From: Lineus longissimus | Lineage: Eukaryota > Nemertea > Pilidiophora > Heteronemertea > Lineidae | Direction: 5' to 3' | DNA length: 64,000 nucleotides | NCBI RefSeq assembly: GCF_910592395.1 | Contig: NC_088317.1 | Coordinates: forward strand, 12,402,001-12,466,000 | In this document: piece after piece, positions 44,501 to 53,929 of the stretch | Layout: every line of letters starts with the position of its first letter | How positions within the stretch are numbered: position 1 is the first letter of the stretch | The notes under the pieces: model-generated | What the model was told of the DNA's origin: nothing | Database searches by the model: none | What the model saw: the letters and a program-made list of their open reading frames with translations, nothing else | Made by a program: the position numbers and the translations under genes

Positions 44501-47500
44501 AAGCCCAACATGAATTGGGCAATAACAACGCCAGGATCGGGGCCTTCCTGGCAGGACGGGAGGAGTTGACGCCGCATGCGCACGCCATCTACAATGGACA
44601 CCTCAATGGCATCATCAATCGCCTCCGCGTTGTTCGTCGAGCAATAAGAAGACGGGAAATTGTAGATGGCCATCTGCCTGCTGTCCAAACAGGAGGGATG
44701 ATCGATTTGTATTCAATTTTGATGGATTAAACAATCCAGAAGAGTTAGCTGTAAGTATGCAATGTTCGAGGACCAACCTTGTCTGACGCTTTGAAATGTT
44801 TTAGGTAATTCAATACTTTTATACTTTCCAAGAGTTGCTCTTGCAAAATCATCAATCAACCAATCAGTATTCGTGATGTTCTCGGGATATTTGCCCGCAT
44901 GTGTTCGGCTACTACTGGCGTGAAAGCAGTTATATTATTGATTAGTCTGGTCAGAAAAAACTTCTGTCATACCTCTTCAACTTTATTCATCCAGGCTCAG
45001 ATGAACCAAGCAGAGGCCAACGAAGCTGCCGACCCAGTGGCAAGAATGAACGATGGTGGTGAACAAGACGGTGGTCAACAAGAGCCAGTCGGACAAGAGG
45101 GAGCTGCGAATGAACTTCCAAGGTGATAGTCTTACATAAGCTGATGATACATCAATAACCTATTGCAGATGCTGGCCATGTCTAAACTGAGATACTTATC
45201 CGACTACTAGATGAAGGAAAATAGTATGTGTTCCAAACCACTCACCACTGCCCTGTCCTGCCATCTAAATACTTCCCTTGATTTAAAACAGTTTAACCTT
45301 TTTGGAACAACTGATGATAACTATTGGAACACCTGATGATAAATTTGAATTTCAGGGGTGGACTCCGACAATTGCAGGCGCAGAATCAGTTGATGATGAG
45401 AGACATGTTACACAGGATGGCGGCAAGAGAGGCCGAGGAAGATGAACTTAGGGGATACATGATCCGATTTATGAGACAGAACCTGCATCTTGATGATGAA
45501 TGATCCAACAGCAAAGGCCATGTATAGATAAGAATAAACTTTATTCGTATCTTTACAGTATTTTTCTTTGTTCTCTTCATTTTTCTCATACCGTCTCCGC
45601 TGGTCTAAACCAGCAATGCACTATATACAAAGAGAAATACTCTAATCTTTTTTGTAAGAGACCACGTGACTCCACCAATGTTGGGTGCTTTGAATAAGCC
45701 TGAACTGAAGTAGTTAATGGACTGAAAAATGACAGGCCACATGATAATGAAGCACCAAACACTGGCAGAGTCAGGTGGTCTCTCCGAAAAAGGAATTGAG
45801 TATAGCCTGGTCCCTGCCCATTAAAATAATTTCAGATTCGTTTAACTTTTACTTAAAACGGAGGTAGTCAGAAATTGGTGCCTCATCTATAAAGTAGGAC
45901 ATCTATAAAGCTCTAACCCTAAATGACTTAACCAACGAGGACATTCATTCTTCTGAAGCTGTTTCTGCGCATGTTCCTTAAACCACCTGCCAAACCAAAA
46001 ATTGCGTGAATTGTTCTTCGGCGATGTCGTGACCGAACACCTGCTGCCCGAAAAATCTTTATGTCATGAAGACAGTGTTCGATTCTCACCCGTCCAGCCC
46101 TGAACTCTCTTCCACGGCCATGGGTCACCACGAGTGGGACCTCATCTGGATACCCTTGATCTGCCAGAATGTTCGTCCCGTGTGGTACCAATGGTTCTTC
46201 CATTATCCTACAAAAAATCAGGATTGAGGAATGATCTGTCCAATTTTCACTATAAAACCAAAACCAAATGTTTCGTGTGTTTTAGTTGCCTAGTTCCTAC
46301 ATTCACCATCAGGGGATAGCATCGTTAACTTATGAGATAATGAATTGTTACTTTTAAAATGATCTGGTTGTTGGTAACCAATAAAAGAAATTGCATATCA
46401 GGGACTACCTGTAGCAGAGAGCATCAGTGGTTGATCCCTGGAAACCAGGACGGCATCTGATTACGTAATTCTCCGAATCAACCAGCAACTGCGCGTTCAT
46501 CACGTGGGAGTGGCGGTGACCTGAGTAGAACAGTTGTTGCAGGTTTCCTCGATACGGCCTCCTGATCAGTTGTGGCGAACCATCGATAATCCCAACTCCA
46601 TTGCCTGGTAATCTCCTCATCATTGCCCACTCCTGAGCATTCGGCCATCTGATATGACGTCGATATGTAGAAAAACCCATGTACGGTATCAATTTGGTCA
46701 GCAACTTGGAAATGTACACTTCGTTTACTCCAAAGGTGTGAGAGAGCATAGCATAAGAAGGATACTGACGAGCCCAGATGAGTAACAAAAGTAATTTGTT
46801 CATAGGTGTTAGCACATCGGGGCGTGTCCCGGGTACCAAGGTCTCTCTAACATTGTCAAACATATGATGAAAATCCTCAACAGTTACTCCCGTTAGAGTA
46901 AAGAAAAGACGTGGGTGCAAGACTAACCCCGTGAAGACATCCTTGCCGAGTCGAGGCCCTTGAAAATAACCAAAAAGCGCGTTGTAAATGTCCCCTATCT
47001 TGTCTTCAAAAAGAAAGGCTGCAAGCAGACCACAACGTAATCTCTGTAACTCCCGATGATTCATTTCATACACCAGAGCAAGGAGAGCAGGGTTATCCAT
47101 GATTCTTTGACACACTGTAGGCCAGGAAACCATAGACCTGTGTTTATCTAAGAATAAACAGGCTTCATGATTGTGACTACATGGTAGGCATTACATCACA
47201 TAGCTTTAAAGTCTTCTATGATCTGGATATTGGTTCGAAACTGACATAAACACTGGGCCCGCCTATTGAAATCAATTAAGTCATATTCCCCCAGACAATG
47301 TCAGGACTGTGACTGTCCTGGGTAGGTAACAACTCTATTGTGTGCCATGGACTCTCTGACTCAGATTGCCCTCTGCAGTAACAACGGCTATAGGCGCACT
47401 CGTTATGAATATTCTAAAGCTTTTTCACTGCCAATCTATATGTTCGAGCATTTTATTGCAGTCACCCGATAGAAACTGCATGTAAAGACGTTTTGTAGTT

Positions 47501-50500
47501 TGCCAAAGATATGCACTTTTTGGCTCACCGAAGGGGAGTCTCTACAATACCGCAGTGACCGGTGTCCGTCGTCGTCTGCATCCTGTTTCAAAAAAGTTGC
47601 ACGTTTCTTAACTGCTAGGGCTATGAGCTTGAAACTTAATACACAAGACCCCATGAAAGGCGACATCAGACACTGAATTTCGGTCCGATCTGATTCTTGA
47701 CTTGGACACTAGCGGACCAAAGTGAAAACCTAAAAAGTGTGATATCTCTCTTATATGTTTTCGATAACAATTTTATGGTAGGTACTCCTAGCAAGGATAT
47801 ATCACATATCTTAAGGGCTTTTGATTTGACCTACTCTTCAAGGTCTAAGAGGTTAAATGGCGTAAATTGGCCGTTTGAGTGTAACTATTGGCAGGTTTCT
47901 TAACCGCTAAAGCTATGAACTTGAAATTTGGTACACATGACTCCTAACGTCAGATAACTTCTGACACCGAAGTTGGTCCGATCTGATTTTCTACTTGGCC
48001 ACCAGGGGGTCATAACTGAAAAGGATAAAAGTGCAATATCTCGCTAATCAGTAATTTGTTCTCTTCATGGAAGGTATCCCGAGCAAGGACACTTCACATA
48101 ACCTACGGGTTTTTTATTTGACCTACTTTTTAAGGACACAGAGGTAGCGTAAATTGACCGTTTGCATGTAACAATGGCAGATTTCTTGACCACTGCAGTT
48201 AACAACTTGAAACTTGGTACACATGACCCTCTAGGTCAGATAACCTCCGACACCAAATTTTGGTCCAATATGATTCTCGACTTGGCCACCAGGGGGGCCT
48301 CAACTGAAAAAGGTAACAAGTGCAATATCTCGCTTATTAGTGACTTTTTTTCAATGATATTTTTATGGTAGGTACTCCAAGCAAGGATATATCACAGGTC
48401 CTTCCGATTTTGACTTGACCTACTTTTCAAGGTCACATATGTCAAATGGTGTAAATTGGTCGTTAGGCTAAGCATTACACTTTTCTTAGCTTCAGTGTCC
48501 ATTGATCTCACATTTGGTTCACATGTACGGTACCCTATAGTCAGGTGATCTCAGAGGTCAACGTTTGGTTCCATCCGATTCACTGCTTTGGCAGCAAGGG
48601 GGCCAAATCTGAAAACTTTAGAAGTGCGTTTATTGCTTTACTACTTGCCCGATTGCCACCAATCTGATATCGTGGGTACATCTAACCACAATATACATTA
48701 TTGGTAGTATTGTCCTAGATGTTAAGACCGAGCGGTGACATAGTGCACAGTCGATAGATCCAAGTTGACTCTCTGGCGAGTCTGGTGTTCTTGGAGTTAT
48801 CTGCGTCTGGAAGGGTATGGGTGAAATCTAGAACGAAAATGCAGACATCCTGCAGTCCAGTATGGTCTGGTTGGGCAAAGTGGTGTCCTATGATCTCAGC
48901 GTGATTGCGCTTAATGATATTGTAGAAGTGTTTCGGAAAACGACCAATTATGGTTTGTTTTGTTTCCCCTACATACCGTATGTGGCATTTGTTACATTGG
49001 GTGCGATAACTGACATTATTACTCTAACAACAGATGTTGCTGTTTGTATTCTCAGACCTGCCTGTGGTGTGGTTGGTGATCCTTCCTGAGACGTCGGAAA
49101 TAGCGACACCTGTTTGGAGAGAGACGATGCAGTGAATGCATCTCTGAGTTCGCGCATGGAGTAGTGCCAGGGTTTACATTGACTCTGACTAGCAGATCTC
49201 TCAGGTTTTGGGGGTGACGAAAGCCTTGGGTTATGGGGGATTCGAACAAGTGGAGGGTTCTTCTGTGCCTGGCGAGAATGTCTTTTTTGGCTGATGGACC
49301 TGCAAGTAACTGAGGGAGAAATTAAGAATAAACGACAGGAGGTCTTGAATTGGGAGATTCTTCAGACTCCGCAAAATGGCGTCAGCACCTCGTGCAACGT
49401 TACATTCGCCGACAACCACCTACCGCACTCGAAACTATGGCGACCGGTGCCACCTGCCATTTTTGGGGCATCGGCCCATCCCTTTTTCTTGTCCATAAAG
49501 CCCGCCAAACAAATGCGATGGGAACCCATCGGTTTTATCGTCCTAATTTTTACTGATTCTTTCGGTTTTAGAGCAGGAGATATCCAGCCGTTCACAATAT
49601 ACATATTTATCATTTCGGTATCAATGCTCTTTTTTTCTCTTAGGTTTCGGTTTAGCCCTGGTCTACATCCCGATGTTGACAGTCCCGCTATATTACTTCA
49701 AGGAGAGACCGAGTCTTGTCATTGGTATAGCATCAACTGGAATCGGCGTTGGTGGAATGGTGCTACCAACTATCCTTAAATACCTAATAGAGGCTTACAG
49801 TTGGCGAGGCGTTGCTATCATAATGAGTGCCACGATGTTGAATATTTGTGTTTGTGGCGCGGTGGTCAGACCGTTGCAGGAGGCTGAAGAGAACAGGCCA
49901 GACGCACCAATCACGGCGCATGGGAATGTTGCTTCTGGTGTAGCTTGTTCAGACAACACGAACATGTCTGGCGGGGTCATCAACATGACTGTTCCTGAAA
50001 TGCCATTCACAGGTTTTTATGATAATACTGAACGGGTGATCCTTTCAGCTGATTACAATGGTGTACATGTAGCTGCAGCAAAAGGATCGTATGACGAAAG
50101 TATTAGCAAGTACAGTCCTTTTAGTTCATCATGTGGTAAAGCAGATGACGTACAAGTCGGGGACCAGCCTGATTCCGAACCCCCACATACTGCGATTGGT
50201 AAAAATGAAAACGCAAACTTAAAACGCTCATTCAAACATATATTTACAACTGTTCCATTCATATTAATGAACATTAACATAACTCTTTTCAGCGCTGGTT
50301 TTTTTGTTTTACTTGGCCATCTTACATCTGCAGTCATCGATGTCGGTGGTGTCAGCGACATAAAAGGGGCGTACGCCCTCACCGTCTTGAATGGCGGAAG
50401 TCTTGCGGGGGCCCTCATTACTGGATTTACGCTTTACAGGTTTCCTAAGATTGATGTCCTTTTTGTCATAATTGTTCAAACGACAGTTTGTGGGGCTTTA

Positions 50501-51133
50501 CTGATACTCATACCATTTGTATCATCGACGTACAACTTGTTATTGGCGGTGTGTTTTGTGGCCGGCTTTACTCTCAATCCGTATGACTATCTCCTGCAGT
50601 TAGTTTATAAGGACATGGTAGGTTTAGCAGACGTGACTCTTGCCGTTAGTATATCTTGGGCCTCTTTTGGAATTGGTGCCATAGCCGGCCCTGCCATTGC
50701 CGGATTCGTGTACGATATGACCGGAGACTACGCCAATTCATTATACATTGCTGGAGCTCTTTACGTCGTTGGCAATATTCCGATCATACAACCTTGCATT
50801 TCGAATATGCGTAGGGGAAAATGTTTTCTAGCAAAACAAGCTCGAGCTACTATCAGTGGTGATGCCGTCGGTAAACAAGACTTTGATGTCTTTGATTTCA
50901 AAAGCAGACGAAACTTTGATGCTCTAAACACCAACAGCAAACAAGACACTGATGAATTATACTTGGAAATTGGATGCGAACATCACATCACTGTAGGTAG
51001 AGATAACCCCTCGTTTCTAGATAATAACGGCGACAGCGTCCCTCCGCACTCTCCTCATTTTGCTGTCGAAGAAATCACTGTTTCGATAGACACTTTTAGC
51101 GAGGCTGCTGTAGAAACCAACTTGCGGCCTTAA
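32552..51133 (+). CDS. SLC16-type monocarboxylate transporter-like carrier, three exons
   Basis: Likely plasma-membrane carrier of the major facilitator superfamily, SLC16 (MCT) family; substrate unknown. Exons 32552-32759, 36664-36807 and 49644-51133 join at GT-AG introns with phase 1 at both junctions to 613 codons. TM1 follows a QPKYWGWIVVLADFF segment, a variant of the family's first signature (DGGWGW form), with the acidic/GG part lost. Exon 2 gives TM3-TM4 (GPIANTLATRFGTRPVVISG). Exon 3 opens with GLALVYIPMLTVPLYYFKER and RPSLVIGIASTGIGVGG, matching the second MCT signature (YFxKRR-LAxGxAxxG type). A long hydrophilic loop (about residues 205-315) separates the two six-TM halves, as usual, and a cytoplasmic C-terminal tail of about 120 residues follows. 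No frameshifts. Introns of 3.9 and 12.8 kb are crowded with transposons on both strands. Confidence 0.88.
33067..33178. repeat. short perfect-arm hairpin in SLC16 intron 1
   Basis: About 30-base arms (TGATATGAATAAAGTCTAGT on the left and CTAGTCTTTATTCATATCA on the right) flank a loop of about 50 bases that itself has weak inverted similarity. Likely a tiny MITE. Confidence 0.65.
33179..34660. other. SLC16 intron 1 sequence, unassigned
   Basis: An open frame on the minus strand (33305-33769, 154 codons) and an overlapping one (33348-33581) have no recognisable domain. The rest is AT-rich intron sequence. Confidence 0.3.
34661..36294 (-). mobile_element. PIF/Harbinger transposon with CTG target duplication
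   Basis: 1,634 bp. Ends are inverted: GGGCCTTATTCACAAAAGTC on the left and the reverse complement GGGCCTTATTCACAAAAGCC on the right. CTG precedes the left end (34658-34660) and follows the right end (36295-36297), a 3-bp duplication as expected for PIF/Harbinger. Subterminal regions are rich in the motif GCGAAGCG/TTTGCGA in both orientations. Contains one transposase gene, with a frameshift; the usual second Myb-like gene is absent. Confidence 0.88.
35097..36013 (-). pseudogene. PIF/Harbinger (HARBI1-like) transposase, frameshifted
   Basis: DDE_Tnp_4-type nuclease. The first frame (36013 down to 35198) starts MALLFAIEEENQ and contains the helix-turn-helix region RHVILEVVDLIKED and LNGISQASVSRIV. 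Next come the first catalytic Asp in GCVDGSLVGIKAP, WPGSTHDAFIWNN and the second in FLLGDSAYPLLPWLITPY. Just after this, near 35290-35300, the frame slips by one base. The other frame (35309 down to 35097) supplies EDEFNAHHRRIRQKIENAFG, with the catalytic Glu, then RWKMRWL. All three catalytic acids survive, so a single one-base lesion (or a sequence error) separates it from an intact enzyme. Inserted in SLC16 intron 1, antisense to that gene. Confidence 0.88.
36808..37977. other. SLC16 intron 2, first part, no gene
   Basis: AT-rich intron sequence with no recognisable element; includes a short TTATTATTATTATTTTATTAT tract split by other bases near 37548-37570. Confidence 0.35.
37978..38130 (-). 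repeat. dispersed repeat D, copy 2 (interrupted)
   Basis: Reverse complement of 31598-31765. It breaks at 38130 and resumes at about 39160-39195 (TGGTATCCCGTAGTGATGTC), so it was split by the insertion of 38131-39159. Confidence 0.75.
38131..39159. mobile_element. TIR element inserted into dispersed repeat D
   Basis: 1,029 bp. The ends are inverted: GTCCACTACATGGAAAACCC on the left and CGGCGTTTTATGTAGTGGAC on the right. A further CACTACATAAAACGCCG lies inside at about 39001, suggesting a rearranged or double end. No transposase. No unambiguous target duplication. Contains a nested shorter inverted-repeat element. Confidence 0.75.
38308..38886. mobile_element. nested inverted-repeat element
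   Basis: The left end GACCTTTCGCTACGCCGTTC and the right end GGAACGGCGTAGCGAAAGGTC are inverted repeats, with further GAGAACG/CGTTCTC pairing inside. Contains a possible exon, ATG near 38455 (MAANLRRLANFAIEDDEF) ending at an AAA|GTACGT donor-like site at about 38543; I cannot identify its family. Confidence 0.65.
39196..39816. other. SLC16 intron 2, unassigned
   Basis: No recognisable element. The overlapping minus frames 39319-39538 and 39594-39830 show no domain. Confidence 0.3.
39817..40200 (-). pseudogene. pogo-like transposase C-terminal fragment
   Basis: 91-codon open segment (40092 down to 39817) beginning RRLWKAWQIARNDEHGQSPA and ending in acidic FGGSDDDGSKDG. It is close to the C-terminal part of the copy at 30418-30696, closer than to the intact gene at 22426. 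Weaker similarity continues upstream to about 40200 through the region equivalent to PAHRNAHFQQTIENSP, with a frame change. Confidence 0.8.
40292..40407 (+). repeat. dispersed repeat D, copy 3
   Basis: Matches 31650-31765 (AAATGAAAGGCCTTTC, CAATAATTTGCxTG, GGTGGCCGGATAA). Shorter than copy 1; lies just beyond the transposase fragment at 39817. Confidence 0.65.
40437..41393 (+). repeat. dispersed repeat E, copy 1
   Basis: About 950 bases matching 51546-52412 in the same orientation, from GCTCAGCTGACAAAG to the ACGTCAG region. The other copy lacks about 80 bases here (equivalent to 40850-40930). Both copies keep an 88-codon minus-strand frame (41030-41296 here) but it has no recognisable domain. 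Confidence 0.85.
41394..43342. other. SLC16 intron 2, unassigned
   Basis: About 2 kb with no recognisable coding sequence or clear repeat. The minus frame 42607-42930 has no domain. Confidence 0.35.
43666..44385 (+). mobile_element. 720-bp MITE, copy 1
   Basis: Ends CACGGCCGTTAG and CTAACGGCCGTG are inverted repeats. The flanks carry a 4-base duplication, CCAG on each side. The sequence is nearly identical to the reverse complement of 56427-57146, which is also 720 bp. No transposase. CAC termini plus 4-base duplications fit the Chapaev branch of the CMC superfamily, by inference. Confidence 0.9.
44443..45503 (+). CDS. accessory gene of the Harbinger-like transposon (three exons, uncertain)
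   Basis: Basic-to-acidic protein of unknown fold. Exon 1 starts at the ATG at 44443 (MARRQRPDAVTDEEIQALRE), with the helical segment LNGIINRLRVVRRAIRRRE. It should end at the GTAAGT donor at 44751. Exons 2 (44995-45122, AQMNQAEANEAADP) and 3 (45356-45503, GLRQLQAQNQLMMRDMLHRM to DDE-stop) join in phase. Exon 1 and exon 2 agree in phase only if the frame changes by two near 44690-44710, so either this copy is damaged or an intron is misplaced. The donor-proximal codons in that frame read NFDGLNNPEELA, which looks coding. Position beside, and convergent with, the transposase suggests a partner protein. AATAAA at 45533. Confidence 0.55.
45928..47133 (-). CDS. Harbinger/ISL2EU-like DDE transposase, two exons
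   Basis: DDE_Tnp_4-type transposase on the minus strand. Exon A is 47133-46409 and exon B is 46207-45928; the GT-AG intron of 201 bases splits an Arg codon (AG|G) and the joined frame has 334 residues. Start MVSWPTVCQRIMDNPALL. A helix-turn-helix (AMLSHTFGVNEVYISKLL) precedes the catalytic core: Asp in GVGIIDGSPQLIRRP, the STTDALCYR motif at the exon end, Asp in NILADQGYPDEVPL and Glu in RVRIEHCLHDIKIF, in the order expected. No stops or frameshifts. It is the most intact transposase of the Harbinger type here and could still be active. Confidence 0.87.
47340..47584. other. short spacer in SLC16 intron 2
   Basis: No gene recognised. Immediately right of the Harbinger-like transposon. Confidence 0.3.
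47585..48700 (+). repeat. degenerate tandem array, about 290-bp unit, four copies
   Basis: The motif AACTTGAAACTTGGTACACA (with variation) recurs near 47630, 47920, 48205 and 48505. Each copy also has a GTCCGATCTGATT block and an AAGGTCAxxxxGGTAAATTGG block. The last copy is the most diverged. Sequence at 47512-47560 (TTTTTGGCTCACCGAAGGGG) is part of the same repeat family. Open frames within (47697-47903, 48162-48371) are not genes. Confidence 0.8.
48713..49420 (-). pseudogene. Penelope-like retroelement fragment with GIY-YIG domain
   Basis: The minus strand encodes the C-terminal part of a Penelope-like element. Seen in order: ITQGFRHPQNLRDLLVRVNV (the post-RT linker), a CRYFRRLR segment in a neighbouring frame, ITNHTTGRSENT, then CNKCHIRYVGETKQ, the GIY-YIG start in the form typical of the family, continuing GRFPKHF, TGLQDVCIFVLDF and TWIYRLCTMSPLGLNI before a stop. 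A TAG occurs just before the GIY-YIG part and one frame change lies near 49085, so it is not functional. Inserted in SLC16 intron 2, antisense, 220 bases before exon 3. Confidence 0.8.
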
Positions 51134-51545
51134 TATGCTTATCACCCCAAGTTAAATACCGTTTTCTGTAGTGTGAAATCAAAGCCACACCTGAAGCGAC
51201 TATCTGTGATTCTTCTCAACTTATTTTACTGTAAAACTGCCAAATTTATGCGGGCGTTTTGTTATCGTGGATTTTGCGAATAACCGAAATTCACGAGAAA
51301 GACATCTAAAAATATGTTTTTAGAATGGAAATTCCGAATGAAATTTTGTAATTGGCCATTTTAGAAATGTCGAATTTCGAATTTTTTGAAGACATTTTTG
51401 CCATCCGCAGATTAAAGAGGAGTGACAATTTGGCTCTTTTCTGTAAACTAATGTCATGTCAGAAAAACAGAACACGCATTGAAACAGTACTGTTATCAAC
51501 GTTAAAAATAGGAAAGATGATGTACGTCAATTTACGACTTTTTTT
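51134..51545 (+). other. 3' flank of the SLC16 gene
   Basis: Region after the SLC16 stop. Probable 3' UTR; no AATAAA found close by. No other feature seen. Confidence 0.35.
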
Positions 51546-52412
51546 CGCTCAGCTGACAAAGTTAGCAAAGCTGGTAATATTACTAAGGGAATGGTGTCTG
51601 TCCTCCCTTCCGTGTCACTTTTGGGCATTTTGTAACCGCAAGGCCTAGGCACTTCGTTGACGCTGTTAAATTAGGCGTAACCCAAGATGAACTCAGAAAC
51701 CAAAAATCAGCGCGATCCGACCTACATTATTAAGCGAATTAGAGGTCATCGGGAAGTTTAAACTTCATTCCTTTATACCTCGATCCACAGAGGAAATATT
51801 GTTTTCACATCTGGCCGAATATTTTTTGATAATTTTTCATTTTTACTTGTAATGGAATTAGTTTAGTTTTCACCGCCAGTTGGCGCTACAGGCACATTTA
51901 ACTGAATTTTTGACGATTCAAAAGCCCGGGCTACGACGTATAGTTGCGCAGTTGTATTCTGTAGCCAATGTTCTGCTAAAAAGTAGTCAAGTAGGCGATA
52001 TTATCACTAGTTCCTTTCAGTGGGTAGTCATAAGGTCTTAAGGGAATACTTTCAGAAATTAGTTCTTGAAAGTTTGGCGACAATTCTGTGAAAGTGCACG
52101 CTCTGTTCGCGATGTATTTTGAAGTGGAGAATTCCCACAGTATGTGCAGTGAATCGGCATGATTCTATTTGCGTATTAGTTTTTAGTACTACGATTCTTA
52201 CATGAGTAAAAAGTAGACATTCCAAGCAACACAATAATGTTACTCCCATAAAAATTGATTCAAAATTGACGGAGCTGGGGCATTCTGTTCGGCAATTGGC
52301 AGCGCTGATAAAATACATTACATGCTAATGTATGCCAAATGGCACACTTTAAAAAGCGCTCATTGGACAACGTAGGGAATCATCAGAAATGACGTCATCG
52401 ATGGTACTAAAT
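51546..52412 (+). repeat. dispersed repeat E, copy 2
   Basis: Direct-orientation partner of 40437-41393, lying just downstream of the SLC16 stop. An 88-codon minus frame (52052-52318) differs at a few residues from that in copy 1. Confidence 0.85.
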
Positions 52413-53015
52413 AAAAAATAGATGGGTTCCCGATCGACTCACTGGGGATACGCAGTAGAGCACAATGTCATGAAAAACGACCCTTTGTAAATTCCAATCA
52501 CCTGCAGGACAGGTCAATTTCTCTCAATAAAGTTAATTTTGTTGACTACTGTAATCTCTACCTTATCAAAAAAAGACAGTGGTGTTAGTCCCAAACTGGT
52601 CATTTCTATTTATTTTGACATCTGTAGGCTTCTGGTAGAACATTGATATTTCATAATTCTGAATGTTTTTTTTTAAATATATTAAAAAATGTGTTAACTG
52701 GAACGAAAGGCTGGAACGTAGCATGCACACACCCATTTACACTTTGATATTTTGGTTCACTATTATGTCAGTATGTTATCCTTATTTTGACACAAACGTC
52801 TACGCGGGTACGTCAAATCACCGATATTAGCATCAAAATAGAACTATAATAAATACCACACTATAATACTCAGGCTTTTCAGCCCGCCCATTGATTGATA
52901 GGCACGCATCGTCCTCTGTCAGTGTCACTTAAAGGGGACTGCGCTTCAGCTTGTTTTCTGTAGAGGCCGTGGGCAGAAAGATAGCAGCCAGGATGAAAGG
53001 CCAGCAAAAGCAGAT
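52413..53015. other. spacer, no gene seen
   Basis: No protein signature. An AT-rich tract TTTTTTTTTAAATATATTAA lies near 52667. Confidence 0.35.
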
Positions 53016-53219
53016 TTGGTGAGCCGCAATGATGGATTGCACCCAACTTTGGAAGGAAGTAAGGTGTTGACGCAGCTTGTGAAGATTACTCTCAAGCTAC
53101 CGGGGGCTCGTACATCTAAAGTTGAATATGTGGTTGTTCGTTATCCATATTCGTTCTGCCAGTCGTGCAGGGCAGCTGGACACGGTTCTGGAAATTGTCA
53201 GCAGTTTTGGTACAAGTGA
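53016..53219 (+). pseudogene. zinc-knuckle fragment, possibly LINE ORF1 or gag
   Basis: A 67-codon segment containing VKITLKLPGARTSKVEYVVV, then a CCHC zinc knuckle FCQSCRAAGHGSGNCQ. The pattern of a basic beta-rich segment followed by one knuckle resembles ORF1 of some LINEs, but it is short and lacks an ATG start (the frame is entered from upstream). A splice-type CTGTAG precedes it near 52962. Could instead be a host gene exon. Confidence 0.4.
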
Positions 53220-53929
53220 AGACTAGACTTGGGTGCTTTTATGTGTTTGTGGTGATTATGATGGTTGTTATTTGAATTGTAGACCTAAAATCTTTTTGCA
53301 ATGGTGAAGAGTCTTTATACATATTGTAAGATTTGAGGGTTTTAATTTTGAATTGATCAGTGGTGAATCGTAATAAATCCATAATCTGAAAATATTGTCG
53401 ATTTTGTGTTGGTTAGTATGTTTATTATAGCTGGGTTGTATTGTTTTGTTGGAAATGCGTAGGGCAGGTTGTGACATTATTTTGCTTTTGGGAAGGTAGA
53501 AAAAGCATCATGTCTTCACTGCATTACTAAAGTATTGAACTAGAACTGTGAAATTTGCTTTCAGCAAATTCGTGTCCATCACCAGGGGTGACGAGTTGCT
53601 CCACAGCCATTCACACGTGGGTATGGCGATTTTATGAATCTGCCCAACATTGCAAAAGGAAGTATTGTGATCTCCCTGTCTATTCGCTATACCGTTTCGC
53701 GAATGATCTATTTCCGGACATATTCGCTCGCTCCTTTCTCAAAATAACACGCTCATTAATCATTCAAACAGTCAGATGGGCATGATAGATCATCGACAAA
53801 CGTAATGTGGTCACTGAATGGACATCCCAGAGCACTATTGTCCACATATTTTAGAATCGAAGCAGAAAAAATCACCGTTCGTATTGCACATGTCGCTATT
53901 TTCATGATTTTTACGATAACTCCAGCCGT
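53220..53929. other. spacer, no gene seen
   Basis: No recognisable element. Short open frames at 53268-53477 (-) and 53555-53785 (+) lack domains. Confidence 0.35.

Larger units (their letters stand above)
43343..47336. mobile_element. two-gene Harbinger-like transposon, ATT target duplication
   Basis: 3,994 bp. The left end AGAGTTGTTACCTACTCAGG and right-end reverse complement AGAGTTGTTACCTACCCAGG are inverted repeats; similarity continues for about 55 bases to GGGGGAATATGAC. ATT lies just outside each end (43340-43342 and 47337-47339). It carries a transposase gene on the minus strand and a second, converging gene on the + strand, the layout known for PIF/Harbinger and ISL2EU-like elements. 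A 720-bp MITE (43666-44385) is inserted near its left side. A TTATTATTATTATTATTATT microsatellite is at 43410-43434. Confidence 0.88.

Noticed and set aside
49225-49240. tRNA-like B-box (GATTCGAAC)
   Set aside because: Belongs to the coding part of the Penelope fragment and has no cloverleaf around it.
49294-49779. 161-codon + frame overlapping SLC16 exon 3
   Set aside because: It is out of frame with the transporter and antisense to the Penelope fragment; chance shadow.
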